64,000 bases of DNA, taken from contig NC_091869.1 in NCBI RefSeq assembly GCF_019399895.1, positions 8,494,001-8,558,000 on the forward strand, read 5' to 3'. Origin of the DNA: Cardiocondyla obscurior (taxonomy: Eukaryota; Arthropoda; Insecta; Hymenoptera; Formicidae). Made by a program: the position numbers and the translations under genes. Positions 11,701-25,600 of this stretch are shown piece by piece (positions within the stretch are counted from its first letter, which is position 1; every line of letters starts with the position of its first letter). Under the pieces are notes generated by a model. It worked only from the letters and a program-made list of their open reading frames with translations, did not search any database and was not told the origin of the DNA.

Positions 11701-14700
11701 GACGACGTCTTACGAAGGGGCGAAGGGGCGCCGGGACGGAGGCAGATCTCGAGGGGCCCACCGTGGACCAGGGGTGCGACGGGGGCTCCGAAGGGACGCT
11801 GGAGACGGCAGAGGCGGCGCCGGAGGCGGGCCGCAGTTTTTCAGGAGTTTGCGCATGCGGGTACTTTTATTCCCCACCAGAGCGTCACCGCCACCTTGGC
11901 GTTCTTAGAAGCTTCTTAGGGTGAGTTTTGTCCCCTGCGAGGCGCACACTACCTATCCACCCACCGCCCGTTTGTCGCGGAAGAGCGCGGCGGCGGCTCC
12001 GGCTCCCGGCTCTGACTCGAAAGGGTTGTAACTACTAGCCGCGCCGTTCGCGGACCTTATGACGAGTTTTGAATGGCTTTGTAGACATTTTCGAGATTGC
12101 ATCTCTGATCGTGCCTCCGGGGCAGCTGCATCCGCGATTAACGGAATCGAATGGATCGAATTACTCGACGGGGACGTACCGTGGAATTGTTCACAGTTAC
12201 GACTTTCTCGCCCGGGCAATATTTTCTGCGCGCGAACGGCGTCGAGGTTCCTAAGTCTGTCTAATGGAGGTAACGAGATTATCGAGAGGAAACCAACGGA
12301 GTAGCGTTAAGGAGTTTTCGGTCTGAAGGTAACTGAAATCGGATTAACAATGAAACGAGTAATCGGTACTAGGGCTTCTCGTCAAGTCTTTCGTACTATC
12401 GGACATCGCTTCTCCGATGACAAGATCCATCGCAAACGAAATATTTCGCAAAAATACATTTTACGCTTTCTTTTTTTTTTAATTATTATTATTTTTTTTT
12501 AATAACGCATTATCGTTTCAACATACAGGTGAGATTTGTAACCAATTTTTTTTTTCTTTTTTTTCAAGTTTCTAAGGGAACGGTGTAACGAATTTAAACG
12601 CGAGAGCAATGACTCTTAATTGTCGCTTTCATTTCGTTGTATTCCACTTTGACTATAAAGCTACACCTCGTATTTATTCAGAAAAGTTACAGAAAAGATC
12701 TCGGAGTACAGTCGAAGTGTTCCTCGAAGAATTCTTTCGAGCGAGGAGATTCTCAAAGAATTTATTTCAAGAAAGGAATCCTTTCGGGTCACTCGCGTCG
12801 TGATTTAATTCTCGCGCGTTTCTGTAGGCATCAGCTGTCTGCATCGAGAGGAAAATTGGCGAAGCAGGAGTCCGCGGGGTGCGAGAAATCGGGTTCTTAA
12901 GCAAGGGTAGCAACGCGCCGAGCATTCAGCGAATGGTGAAAGCCAAGAAAGAAAGAGAGGAAGCGAAAGAGAAAGAGAAAGAGAGAGGAGAGAACGCGGC
13001 GGGAGCTCCGTAACGGAGAAAATAAGAAAGCAAATTACCTAGCAGTCACCTACCCTCGGGGTGAGGTGTCGATATGACATGTAGGGAGAGAGAGAGAGGG
13101 TGGACCCACTGGTGGCAACCCCTGGGGTTTATTACAAGGGTGGAATCAAATACACCGGGTGTCAAAAAATGAAATGCCACCCTACTGCGTTCCTTACCGA
13201 CTCCCTTCTGGATGGTAGGATGGGATCACGGTGAGTTATGGAAGAGAGGAAAAGAAAAGCCGTAATAGGGTAAGATCGCCGCTCCTCGCAAATAAAAGAT
13301 CGCGGATCGTTTTCTCTCGCTCCCGACCTCGAGATATTTAATTAGATATAAATCAGAAAATTGTTTGATACAGTTTGCCGTCGCGCCGTAACGTTACTGC
13401 CGCATACTTTCGCCGAAATTAGTTTAAACATTTTTTTTGTATTTCGTGGCATTGTAAATTTTTTGTTCGGTGCGAATGTGTTATGCAGAATTGCGGCTGT
13501 ACTCCAGCGATTGCTTTCCTTTATAAAACAATCTCGAAGGGGCGGCACGAGCCCCGATGCGACATAGTCACCCCATTTGGCAGCCTCGCGCTCTTGTTTG
13601 TTTCGTAATCTTTAAGATCGGAAGGGTTCGAAGTATTCACGGTGATGTAAAAATATTGTCGAACCTTGTTCGTGTCGTGGAACTCCGAATAATTTTGCAT
13701 TCGTAATATCTGTTTAATTTTTCGCTCATTATCGTTGATTCGTTGTCACGTGGTAATAAATGATTAAGTAATTTTATTTCAACAATTTTATTTATGAAAT
13801 CGCGATTACGGTCTATTTCATTTGGACGATATATTTCCCAGTGGCAACGAAACTTCTTACAGAAACTGCCTTCGGAGGGAGAAGAAACGAGTAGTGATTA
13901 AATATTATGACCGGCTCAGTCTTCCGCGACGCGACGCCTGTGGGAGACGTTACTTAGCGTAATTAAAGGATCTCTTTGCTGAATATCTGCGGGACAAACC
14001 GCGTGCCGATGATCTCAATCTCTTCTCCGAATTATTTTCATAACAAGGCCGAACATTGCACGAGCTCAGTTTCTATTACTAAATGCGACGATATTATAAA
14101 TTTCACGTGTCGAAAAAAAAAAAAAAAAAAGAAATTTCTCTCGTTAATTTTTTTATTATTTGCCAAACGTTTATTCGTCTAAGGTTCATTTTTAGTTAGA
14201 ATATAACGACCCGTAGACATTCGTCGTTATATCTTGAAGTAGCAGATGTCGCGAGCGAGACAGTTTGTCTAGAATGATGTATGATGAAAATGTCTTGTAA
14301 CTATCAAGTAATGTCTTGTCGGGTGCGAGTACGAGGAAACGACGAGGGTCCTTTAGCAACGTTGCGAGATGACTCGTTGTCCGAAGGGTGAGTGTGCCGC
14401 TGCTTGTTCGGCACTTCAATATGGTACCTACCAAGTTTTTCATCGTGTCCGAGCAACTTTCAATTAACGTGATTATCTGAGATCTTTTATTTTTGAGAAG
14501 AATCGCTGTAATTTATATAGCTTGCACTTTACGATTAAAGTCTTTTATTATATCGAACATTAAATTATATGCAAACGTACGGAACAAAAAATTGATTTAT
14601 ACTTACAAATTTTTTTTAATTTAATTTGAAAGACGAATAATACGTAAAATTAATTAATATAATTTAACGCATCACGTACAATAAAAAAATTCTTTTTAAT

Positions 14701-17700
14701 TATATTGCCGCGTATAAGTATTAACCGCAGATGGCTCGTCGTGCTCGAGGAACAGAGTCTCCTTAATCAGGACAGTTTCGTTATTCCGCCCCTTGCAATC
14801 GTCATCGCGTCTGACCAAGAACAACCCTAGAGAGCTACGGTCCGGAGGCTGTCCCAGGGTCATTTCCATTTGCCCCTTGCAAAGTGGAATCATTTCCCAA
14901 GAGTCTATGTTCCCCCGACCTTCGGGTTCCCGTGGCACAGCTGTGTTGGCTAGTAGTTCTCTTCTTTCATTCAATCGATGATGCTAGCCCGCTCGTAAGA
15001 ATCGATTATCGATCTCGGCTTTTATTTACGAAGGAAAAATTTATTTCTACGAATCTATTTTTAACAGTTGCGAGGATTGTTTAATATATTCCAAATAATT
15101 TATATCGATCGGCGATTTGTATTAAGCTGAAAGCTCAAGCGAGCAAATTCTACCCCGTCAATATTTAAAAGCTGCCTTATAGTCGTGCTTCCTTACAATC
15201 TCTATTCTGGTTTACGCCCCGGTGGTTTCATCAAAGGCAGCCTTCCACCCGGAACTAACTACTAATGCAGCAATCTTTCTCGAGATCTTATGTAGTCGAC
15301 TTATGATCGCGTAATTTACATGGAAATGGAAATGTGACGTTTGTTAATTCACCGGGTCATTCATTCAAAACGCTTCCGCGCGCCCACGCGCGCGCTGGGC
15401 GCCCCGCATAATTTTAATGCTCTTTGCGAAAATTACATCTAGCAATTTACCGTACGGGGCCGTCCTTTATCGTGGTGCCCCGTGAAACTTTAGGCGCAGG
15501 ACCAAATACGGATAATCGAACGAAGAAATTCGATAGTCAAGAATTTCTCCTAAGTTCCCGGTTAGTTTCGGATAACATGGTCGTGCGCTTGTGACAGTTT
15601 ATCAAATTGCAAGGCTGCCCTCGGTACCCGTAAAGGGATGTAAGGGTCGTAACGTGGAACGAGGTTTGAGGGGAGGGGTAGCTTATTAGAGCCGCGACAG
15701 CGACCCCGACTCCACCTTGAAACCTCCGGCCAACCGCCACCCTGCCAGAGTCTTACCACCTTGCTTCCTTCCATCTATCCTCTCCTACCACCTGTCTTCG
15801 GCGTTCCCCCCTTTCGTCGCGATCTTCTCCTCTAGCCAGCTCGCGATCGTATAGCTCCAAGCGCCATGAAAAAGACGCCCGACATAAAGGGTCGCACGGG
15901 AAACTAGGATATTCGATGTTCCTCTTTAATCTTTACGGAGATCGAAGTGCACCGTCTCCCGGGGCGATGAGATGGTGCGGTGCATTCGCGCGACGCTTCG
16001 CGGGTAGTTGTAAAACACACGCGAGGTGTGTCCCTAACGAATTAATTGAACGATAAGATCGGCGTGATAACGGCGCCGTCTTTTTTTCGCCGAGTATCGT
16101 TCCGAGAGAATTTCGACGTCGGCATTTCGAGCATCAACGGCGAGGGACATATTGACGCGCGATCCCGTGGGACGTGTAGCTTCTTACGCAAGAACACGGA
16201 CCGCACACGATCTGATTTCGAAAGACGCAGTGCTTCCCGCTTCTCTCCGGAGAGTAGTTTTAAAATTCAGCCCCAGGCGAAGGACCGGGGGGGGGCCGAC
16301 GTGTGTTACACGGTACTCATATCAATCCCGAGAATCGATATGGAGCTGCGACAGCTCGCGACGTGTCGGAAGACAGATATTAATAACTTAATTTCTAATA
16401 TCTTGCAATTAAATCGCGCGAAGGAGGGGAAAAAAAAGACACGACGGTACGAGTTAATTATCTTATCTGCAGATAGAAAATCTTTATTAAAATACAGCTT
16501 TATCTTTACATTAATTCAAATACTAAACATATCTACATTAATATATTTTATTTTATGTTACAGTTATCGGTAGACATCTATAACTCCGCTCATGCAGATC
16601 GGTAAGTTGCATAATTTTTTATTTTATGGTTTGTAATTGGGGCCTCTTGAAAAATAGCGCGCGCGTAGTGCATGCACGCATATTTTTTTCTAGTATTTGT
16701 AAAACATTAGTTTTGTAATCTCACTAATGCCGAAATGAAATAACAAGTGCTTTTCTACGTAACGTAAAATAAAAAAGAAAAAAAAAAAAAATTCGATTGA
16801 ACTGCCAACGATTCGGATCAATGGAGTTAGCCGGAGTCAAATTGACAACATAATTCTTTTCGCGAAACGTTTTTGTTCCCCCGGCCTGTTTTCCAATTAA
16901 TCACCTCCATGCACGACAAAATCACGAATCCTAGGTTACGTTCGGATGCGTGTTGCGCATATCAGAAGCGGCTGGCCACGTCGCGCTAATCGTATCGATC
17001 GAGCACTCTTAATCCATTAATGAACTTCCCAGGCTCGTTTTACCCTGGGTATCCGGGCTTTTCGCAGGCGCCGTCCGTATCTGTTACATCCCGCCGTTAA
17101 GTATGTGTACGTGTATGCGAGAATACGCGCCTTTACTTCACGTACGGTCATCGGCAAAAGTTTATGCCGGAACCCCATTCGATTATTTCATTTCGCGACT
17201 TTTCCTTCGCGCGGACAGCTCTTGGCATCTCGTCGTACTTGCATCTTCATCGCGGAACATCGCCGCGAAGAGAACAATCGGTTAATCACGCGCGGCGCGT
17301 TGTTATTTAAAAGATAACTCGTAATTTTGAAACACGAATTGTGGTAAAATTTTTATGTCTTTTTTTGTTCCTTTGAGTTTCACTTTACATATTCTTCTCC
17401 AGAAATTCTCCCAACGCGACTGCCGCTACTTTTAGCCGCGACTCTACGGGCGTACGTATGTATTTGTATAATGCGACACTTTACAGACTCTTGTTGGTTG
17501 ACAGTGATTTTCCATGGGATACAAAACTGTCGTTAGACCCTTTCGCGAGAAGGTCTAGCCCTCCGACCCTCGCACGCAGCTCGCCTGAAACTTTTCGTAC
17601 GAACCGCACACGAGGGTGTAAGGGCGCGCAGCGAAGGGTTAAAATTTCTCATTGTCGCCCTCTGTTGTGCCTTTCTTCACGTTTGACTTTGTTAAAATTC

Positions 17701-19696
17701 GAGCTTCCTTCTTTTTTCCACGGGGAATAAAAACTTTTTTACGCGCGAAAAATAGCGAGAACTACTCGAAAACAATCGCCGGCATTTAATGACGTAAATT
17801 AAATGATAAAAAGAAATTTACGTCCGTTCTTGGCGGTTCTTCGTAAAATTCGAAAATCGCTTGAAATTCCTTTTTACAGGACCGCCGAACAAACGATGAG
17901 TCTCTTACGTCGCCTTTACCCGACAACAAATTCCTCAAATATTTATCTGTCTTGCACCCTCGAGTCCCTTCAGCACGACGCCCCAAACGCCACTTCCGCC
18001 TCGCGCTCGGCGAATGTGTCAATTCTGACGCCTATCGACATATGACAAACACCCTCCTCGTCTTCCAGTTGTCGTCTTGTCGCCTCTGACATGCTTGACA
18101 ATCGGGACAAAAGAACGACGCGAAAGGGAGAGAGTCGGAGGCACGGCGGTGTCGGCATTTTTTTAAAAAACCTATGTACGATTTCATTTTTACAACCCAG
18201 ATCCATTAATTATTTTCTCAAAAAGTCAATTCTTTAATATATTTTTTTTCAGCGTCCAGACGTACGTAACATTAATTCTGAAAAATTTTAAATGACTAGG
18301 CGACGTAAAAATTCACGGGTGAAAGTATTACGACCGCGAAGTAGGCGAAAGAAATTCTATTTATTCTCCGGACGGCGGAATCTTCGTCGATTACATCGAA
18401 TGTTCGTGACACGTCTCGCGCGCCGGCTGCGTGCAATTAATTTATTTTTCCCCGCGCAAGCGTTAATTGTTAAACTTAGATGGGCGGTCGTCGACGATTC
18501 CGCAGTTAGACTTGGGGATTGAAAGAAGGAGACGGCGAGCTGCCGAGGAGAGAGAGAGGAAAGAGAGAAGACGGGGATGCGCTCGGACGTTCAATGTGGA
18601 CAGGGTCGGGAAGAACGAGGAGAGACGTTCGTACGAAAGACGGTGGCAACGACGGAGGGTTGCTGCCGACAGACCGAGACGAGAGAGAGTCGTGAAGCTG
18701 GGGGAGGAGAGGCGGGAAGCCAAGACACGGGACGGATTGGGTTACCGAGATAATTAGAACGATGAGCGATGCACGCCTCGTTGAACGATTCTTTTTCGCC
18801 GGCCGGCGGTCGGTTTCGCGTTTTTCGAGGGCGATGCGGTAAAGGAGAACGGAAGCGACCACCGAGGGAAGATACGATCGCGCCGCCCGGGAATCAAGGA
18901 TCGGGGGTGGTCCACGGCGTGTTTCCTCGTCAATAAGTCTCAACGGCGGAGATATTACGGCACCCCAGTGACATATTTTTATGCGCCGCAGCTACGACGT
19001 TGTGCGATTGGCTGTTGAAGCCGGCGCCCCGTGAGATCGCTTGACCGGAAATGTGTTGCCGTCGTAAAAATGTCCGTGGCACGTTCGTCCGAGCGGAATA
19101 TTCGCGACGGTCCCTCCTTTCCCGACGTTCCTCTTCATCGGCAGAATTTTTTTTTCTTCTTCTTTTTTTTTCTTTTTTTTCGGGGAAACGATCTGCCGCG
19201 CGATACGCCACCGGGATGCCCGTTATCAGGAGCGCGGATCCGTTTTTTTTTTTTTATTCCGGCCTAGCGCAGCTTTCAGATTACGCGATTCCACGCTCGA
19301 CGTCGCGCTTGACTTTACTCTATTTGCGTTGAGGGACGTCTGAATATTTAATCGGCTCTTCAACCGACCTCCCCCGCCGCTCCTCCGCAAACCCCGCTTC
19401 TCGTCTCCCGACTCTCGGGTCCCAGTTGCGGTGAATTATTTAACGTTCGCAGGGAGACCGGTTACCTATACGAACCAACGTGTCAGCAAGATTTCAGCAT
19501 TCTTTGTTTATGCTTCCCCGTCACGTGCGATATCGATGACTGTAACTTCGGAACACCCCCTGCGCTATGAATTGCATCAATATTCAGCGATAATGTACGG
19601 AATAAACCGAGCTTATTGCAAATTTAATTGGATGGAAATCTGAATTAGGTGAAGAGGTTCTCGGAAGAATAAACGTCGAAAATAGGCAATGTAGAA

Positions 19697-19720
19697 TTTT
19701 TTTTTTTTTTTTTTTTTTTT
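19697..19720. repeat. Poly(T) tract
   Basis: An uninterrupted run of 24 T. There is no adjacent reverse-transcriptase-like or SINE-like sequence that I can recognise. Confidence 0.9.
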
Positions 19721-20809
19721 ATTAAATACCCTTTTAAAGTATACAGTTATATTAAATACGAAGGAAGTTTATATTCCAATTCAAAATTTATAATTCCGAA
19801 AAAGCGCAACAATGACGATTCCGCTCTCATTTAGATCCAACCGAAGAGAAAAGTTAAGCTCAATTCTGTCAGCGCGTATTTTTATCTCATTCGCGCATAG
19901 AAGCGGTGAAATATTCCGGCCCGGAATAAGCCGAAGACGAGACGGGAAGATATTTACCAGAACCTCCACGGTCCCCTCGGCTAAAACCAAATCGGTAAAT
20001 GCGCGGGGACGATTGTTTGGCAAATAGAAGTCGGGAATAAATAATGTGCAAACAGCATTTCTGTCGAAAATTTAGCTCTCGCGATCTCACGTTTTATTAC
20101 CGACGATAAAGACAGGGCGCATGGTTTGCACGCCAGGAAAGAAGACAATTGACTATTTTAGACTTTTCGAAATAAATATAGATGTCTTTATCCGCAGTCT
20201 GAAATATTGCTGTTTGAATGCGAGGTTTATACGGAGTTCGAAAGTAGCGCTTCTCACGGAGGACTGCTGTACCGCGTTAGCGACTATCTTTGATTCAAAC
20301 GCGATGCGCTTAGCGGAATATCTATCTTTTCTTCCACTGGTAACGCTCTTCTTTTACTGCTTTACGATTGCAGGGAAAAATTAATTGATAGCACCTTACG
20401 CTTGAAATATTCAACACCGCGACGTTCTAATTAGTAAATTAGCCTAATTATTTAATTTAATAGTGTACCATACGAAGATTAGGTTTGATCTTGAACAGAG
20501 TGCGCCATGGGCCGTTGCTTTCCCGTTTCTCTGTTGCGTGCTACGGTTCCGAAGCACGAGAGAGCTCGAACGGTAAATTCGAGAGCTGGCTGTTATTGAT
20601 CTCGAAGTGACTCCGCTGTAATGTTGGATTTACGTCATGTTCCACTGCCACTGCTTGTCATCATAAACAGTCGTGATAGGCAGTTGGTTAGGTCTCAGAG
20701 TTGACTTGGAAGGTTCTATGGATTCGAGGAAGATAACGTAGCAGTTTGTCGTGAAACGTGGCGCAGACAGATTCGATTTCAATACTTGGTTGCATGCGGT
20801 GGCTTGACG

Positions 20810-22078
20810 ATGGCAGAAGGCCCGGAGTTTAATTTCTTCGATTTACGCACGGTGCACGATTATTTCGATCTTGCACTCGTTGAAAATGACGACATCAACT
20901 TGGAGGCTTATCTGGAAGCCTACAACGAACTCTACAAGTAAGCCAGACCGCTGTTTTGTCTCACTTTATTTAACATAACCTCACTATCGCGGAGATTGAT
21001 CCGTCTTTTGTTTCAGTGCTTTTTGATATTTTTTCCCAACGTATTAATAAAAGTAAAAACGATTAAAAGTAATATTAGCTTGTAAATAACATTAGCTCAT
21101 TTTCTCGTATTACTACATTGAAAATATTTTATACATTATTTTTATTTAAAATTTAATATATTAAAATTATGTTTAAAAATTATTAAAAAAGAAAAAAAAA
21201 GAGAAATGTCTTAATATTTAAACGTTTTATAATATTATGAGACAAGCTTTCTTTTTTTGCTATCGCCTTTTATTCATATTGTTAACTCAGCAAATTAATC
21301 GCGTTATCTTAAATTAATCCTTATCAGGTTTGTGATCAGATTTCATAACACGCTACGTGCACGCGCACAGATTCTTCCAGTTAATGGGCAGCGTTTTTAG
21401 CTTCGTCTCTTCCGATCTGAAGCAGAAAATTGACATCCTGACTGAGTTGAAAAATAAAGACGATCAGAACTACATGACTATTAAGTCCATGATTGAGTAC
21501 GAGAAGGAGAACAAGCTTTTCGAGAAGTCCGATTTCGTCAACGGTGCACGTACTTTGCTGCGACTTCACAGAGGCTTAGGTATCGAATTGTTGTCTCCCA
21601 GTAGCATTTGAATTATCGGTAATCTGACGTTGCCTGGCTTTCCAGATTTCATTAAAGAATTTCTGCTACAATTGCGCGATCTCCCCGATGTCGATAAAAC
21701 GTCTTGCTGTTGCCAGGACGCGTACAACAAAACCCTCGCCAAGTATCATCCGTGGGTGATCAGAAAAACTGCGGTGGTCGCGATGTACACCATGCCCACC
21801 CGAGAGGCGTTGTTTAAAAAGGTAAACGGACTCGTCAAAGTTGAAATTAACGATCCCCGTAAAGAGATTAGTTTCGTTACTAGCTTAAATTTACGGACGA
21901 ATTTCTTTTTTTTATTTTTTCTATTTTTTGAATGCTTTGCATTTGGTACTCTCAGGTTTGCGGCAGCAATGTCCAGCGGAACATCGACGTTTTGCCGAAA
22001 ATGTTGGAGGTGACTACAGACGTGATAAATCGTACTGCCAATATTTACCAAATCTACGATTTACGTAATCTACCATAG
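20810..22078 (+). CDS. Ceramide-1-phosphate transfer protein (GLTP fold), complete
   Basis: Cytosolic lipid-transfer protein that moves ceramide-1-phosphate between membranes. Exons: 20810-20937, 21371-21579, 21646-21821, 21956-22078, all with GT-AG introns (433, 66 and 134 nt) and matching phases. The product is 211 residues, close to human CPTP (214). The single GLTP domain fills the protein: FFQLMGSVFSFVSSDLKQK, then RTLLRLHRGL, then AYNKTLAKYHPWV, ending YDLRNLP. The phosphate- and amide-binding set of CPTP is present: Asp58, Lys62, Arg103, Arg107 and His147 (human D56, K60, R106, R110, H150). The start ATG is the first in frame with the GLTP exons and gives a normal N-terminal length. 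It is tail-to-tail with the nucleoside transporter. I see no damage, so it should be functional. Confidence 0.95.
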
Positions 22079-22668
22079 ATTGAGATTAGGAATGATATTT
22101 CATCTCATACGCACGGCTTACGACATTCCACATCATCGAAATATTACATGATATTATCGCCGCGCGATATTACGCAGCTTGAATGCTTTGAATTAATTAT
22201 TGATAAGCGTACGCTAATTTAGAACTTTCTTACCTTCATATATTTCTAGCAATCTATAAATATACGATTATTATGCATACTGATAACGTACAAATACTGG
22301 CACAAGCGTACAGTAAGTATATTAGATGCAACGTGACTTCGTTATTTCCGTTTGATTTTGCGTTGCTGACGGGCGCGAAAATATCTTAGCTAGGTTTAAG
22401 CAACCGGTGATAATCGGCGATCTCATATGTGTTATTTATATGAGCTATATTTCGATGTTGTATAAAAAAAATTTATTACAAATATAAAGATAATGTGATG
22501 AAACTTGTTTCCAGCTTTGGCGCCCGCGATAATTTCACGTTGAAAATTATTTCGTAAAAGACGATCTTGTTGCTCCACGTCTAACTCAAAGGTTTTAAAG
22601 ATCAAAATGTCTCGGTGTGATAAAACTAATATCACCATGACGTAACCCCTTAATTCTGATGCAACTTC
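22079..22668. other. Convergent intergenic gap with 3' UTRs
   Basis: 590 nt between the stops of CPTP (plus) and CNT (minus). It is AT-rich and without coding signal. TTTATT on the plus strand at 22472-22477 reads AATAAA on the minus strand, about 190 nt after the CNT stop, and is a plausible poly(A) signal for that gene. No equally clear AATAAA was seen for CPTP. Confidence 0.6.
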
Positions 22669-25600
22669 TCAAATAATATTTAATGAGGCCAGCGTGGTCG
22701 CAGTGTTATTCGGCGAGTCCGTTGTTACGTTCGAGCATGGTAAGAAAGCATCGTCGATTAGCATACCTGAAACGAAGAAGTAAAATGGAGTTCGTTCGGT
22801 GCAACGACTTACGTTAACGAAGCAGGTTTTTTCTTTCTTTCTTTCTTTTTTTTTTTTTTTAATTATATAATATTAATCGTGGTTTCGTTTTTACCGGCGA
22901 TGCTAGCTGTGAGGATGCAGACGGCGCTGCCGGTGACGAAGGCTCGCAGAATGACACCCGTTATTTGCTCTTTCTTCTCAGGCGCCAAAGACGAAAAGAC
23001 GCCTATCTGAATGCCGATCGATCCGGGATTCGCGAAGCCGCAGATCGCGAAGGTGGCTATCGCCTCCGATCTCCCACATATTTTGCCTATTTCCTTGAAC
23101 TCGCCCAGCTTTTGGTAAGCAACCAGCTCGTTGACCACTGTCTTCAAGCCTATCAATGTTCCTACGGTCTCGCAGTCTTTCCAAGGTACGCCCATGATCC
23201 AACTCAGCGGCATAAAGATTTTCGCTAGGATAATCTGGAAAAAATAGAGTCCGCGTTCTCAAAGTCCATTCGAAATGATTTTTAGAGGCTTAAAAAATCG
23301 GCGAAATATATATATTTATATTTCTTTTTTTCTTTTTTTTTTTTTTTTACCTCGAGACTTAGTTGCTCGTAGCCGACTAAACCACCGAACCAAGAGAGCA
23401 TTCCGTTTACAAATGCAATGAAGGAAACGAAGGCTACGATGTTCGCGATTATACCTAGAACGATCGGCATCGCGGCTAGCGCACCGTTCGTTGCAGCGTC
23501 TAAGATGCTGGTGTCCGATCTGATTCGAGATTTCAAAAGTATAAATTTTGGATTAATTAAATCCGACTTGACGATCTGTAATAAATAATTTACAACAATT
23601 CTCTTTTCAATCAGAAGATACTTACGTTTTTTCGAGTTTTATATTTTCGTATTTCGTAAGACTTTTCTCGGTTTCCGGGTAAAATAACTTGGAATAAGCT
23701 AAGGCGGTCGGTGCCGACATTATTGAAGCGGTTATTAAATGAGCTGGTTTAGCGCCAAAAGCTATATAGGCGGCCAACACGGAGCCTGCAACAGACGAAT
23801 TAATGTAATTATAAATTGGGACTTAACGCCGTCGGTGACTTGTACTTAAAATGCGTGCGACAGACCGGAAACCGTAGAAAATCCCGAGCTTAGCACGGCG
23901 TGAAGCTCGGAGGAAGTCAATTGATTGATGTACGGTTTAAACATGAGAGGAGATTCGGACTAAAAGAAAAATAAAAAAATTAGGGTCTTCGAACGGAATA
24001 AAAAATTTTACGCGATAATATGAGCGGAATTGCTTTCGAGTTAATTAAAGCGTAACGTTACCATTCCGATGAAAGGATTAGCAACGGCAGCTAATGACTC
24101 GCACATCGTCGTACCCATTATGCTCTGTAAGCACCATCCTAATTTCATGATAATCCATTGCATTGCACCGTAATAAGACATAATTTGTACCACAAAGCTA
24201 AAGAAGAAAATCACAGACAGCACCTAATGAAACAATCCATTAGTAATTTACACAAGTGCAAAATTATGAATTAAAATATAAATTAAAAAGAAAAAAAAAG
24301 AAAAAAGAAATTGTAATACATAATTAATTAATTATATATTTATCAGTACATTATAAAAATTAACTAACGGCAAAAGCAAAGACTCCTTTGCTAACTAAGT
24401 CATCTGAGTATACAAAACTGGCGCCGACTTTGGCGTAATCCAAGAAAGTGGTCACTTTGCCGGACACACATTGAAAAATACTTCGACCAGTGTCCCACCG
24501 AAGCGTAATAAGTCCAAGTATAAATTGCAAAATTAAGCCCCAAATGACAGGTCTCCAGCGAATCTACGTTTTATTTATCAAAATTATCAAAAAAAGAAAA
24601 AAAAAATTAATTACAAACACAATAAACGGGGGGGAATTAATTTTCGTCTCGTCGAAAGGATTTAATTACTACTTTGAATTGCTTTTCTTTTCTGGAAGTT
24701 ACACCACGTCGAATTATCTAATGTGTGTTGCGAGAGAAATTTACTAACAAGTGATATGCGTGTATTTAGCGCATTATACGTCTTAATGAAGTGGGTTAAT
24801 TCCAACGGCGGAATTGGCGACGCGACTACCCACATACTTCCATCAATTTTTCTCGACACCACTTGCCGTACGTGTCGTAATAATAATTGGAGCGCGTACA
24901 GACCGACAGATGCAAATAATTATTATAATAAAAGTGCAAAGCCCGTTAATTATCTTGTGAATTCGCTTCCGGCGCGTGGAGAAAAGAAAATCAATTTCTT
25001 TTTTAGAACTCTCGGCTGTTTCTTAGAACTGAAAAGTAAAATTTACTTGCCTGTCCCGGATGCTTGGAGAAGATCCAGCCTAATCCTAACATGACGATAA
25101 TTCCGAGAATACTAATAAGCCTGTATCTTACATCTTCGGTATCAATGATAAGAAAGGTAATTATGGCTATTAGGATAATTACGTAAAAGCTTGTTGCTCC
25201 AATGCGCATCCCGTATCTAGAAAGTTTTTTCGTTTTTACGCGTATACGATTTTATAAATAATTTTCAATTAAGACAAATCAATTTCTTACTTGGTTTCTC
25301 GCAAACGCTCGAGGGAGCTTGTCGCTGGCCGGCAGCATCGCAAAATGTACTTTGCTAAATAACGTTTTACAATTAAAAAATAAAATAGGAAGCAATAAGT
25401 GAGCCCCGTAAGTATGAGCAGCAAACCGTAGCCTTCGCACCACTGCAGATCGCAATCTTTTTCTAAAATATAAGATATACCACTTGAGGAATTTAATTGA
25501 TATCTCATTAAGCAATCGGTCAAGATCAAACTTAATATGAATTAACTCACGATTATTCTGCCAATATATTCCCGCAAAAATTACATAAGCTACGACGAGG

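Larger units (their letters stand above)
7095..20809. other. Intergenic region between RUNX (minus) and CPTP (plus)
   Basis: 13.7 kb between divergent genes. I see no exon with family similarity. It holds CpG-rich patches (about 8400-8950, 11500-12050, 18480-19300), AT-rich stretches (10380-10700, 14480-14700), poly(A)/(T) runs and CT-rich tracts. The patch at 8400-8950 is the most promoter-like and may belong to a 5' untranslated exon of the RUNX gene, but no splice link to 7094 could be shown. Minus-strand frames at 14696-14974 and 14192-14443 have no recognised relatives. Confidence 0.55.
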
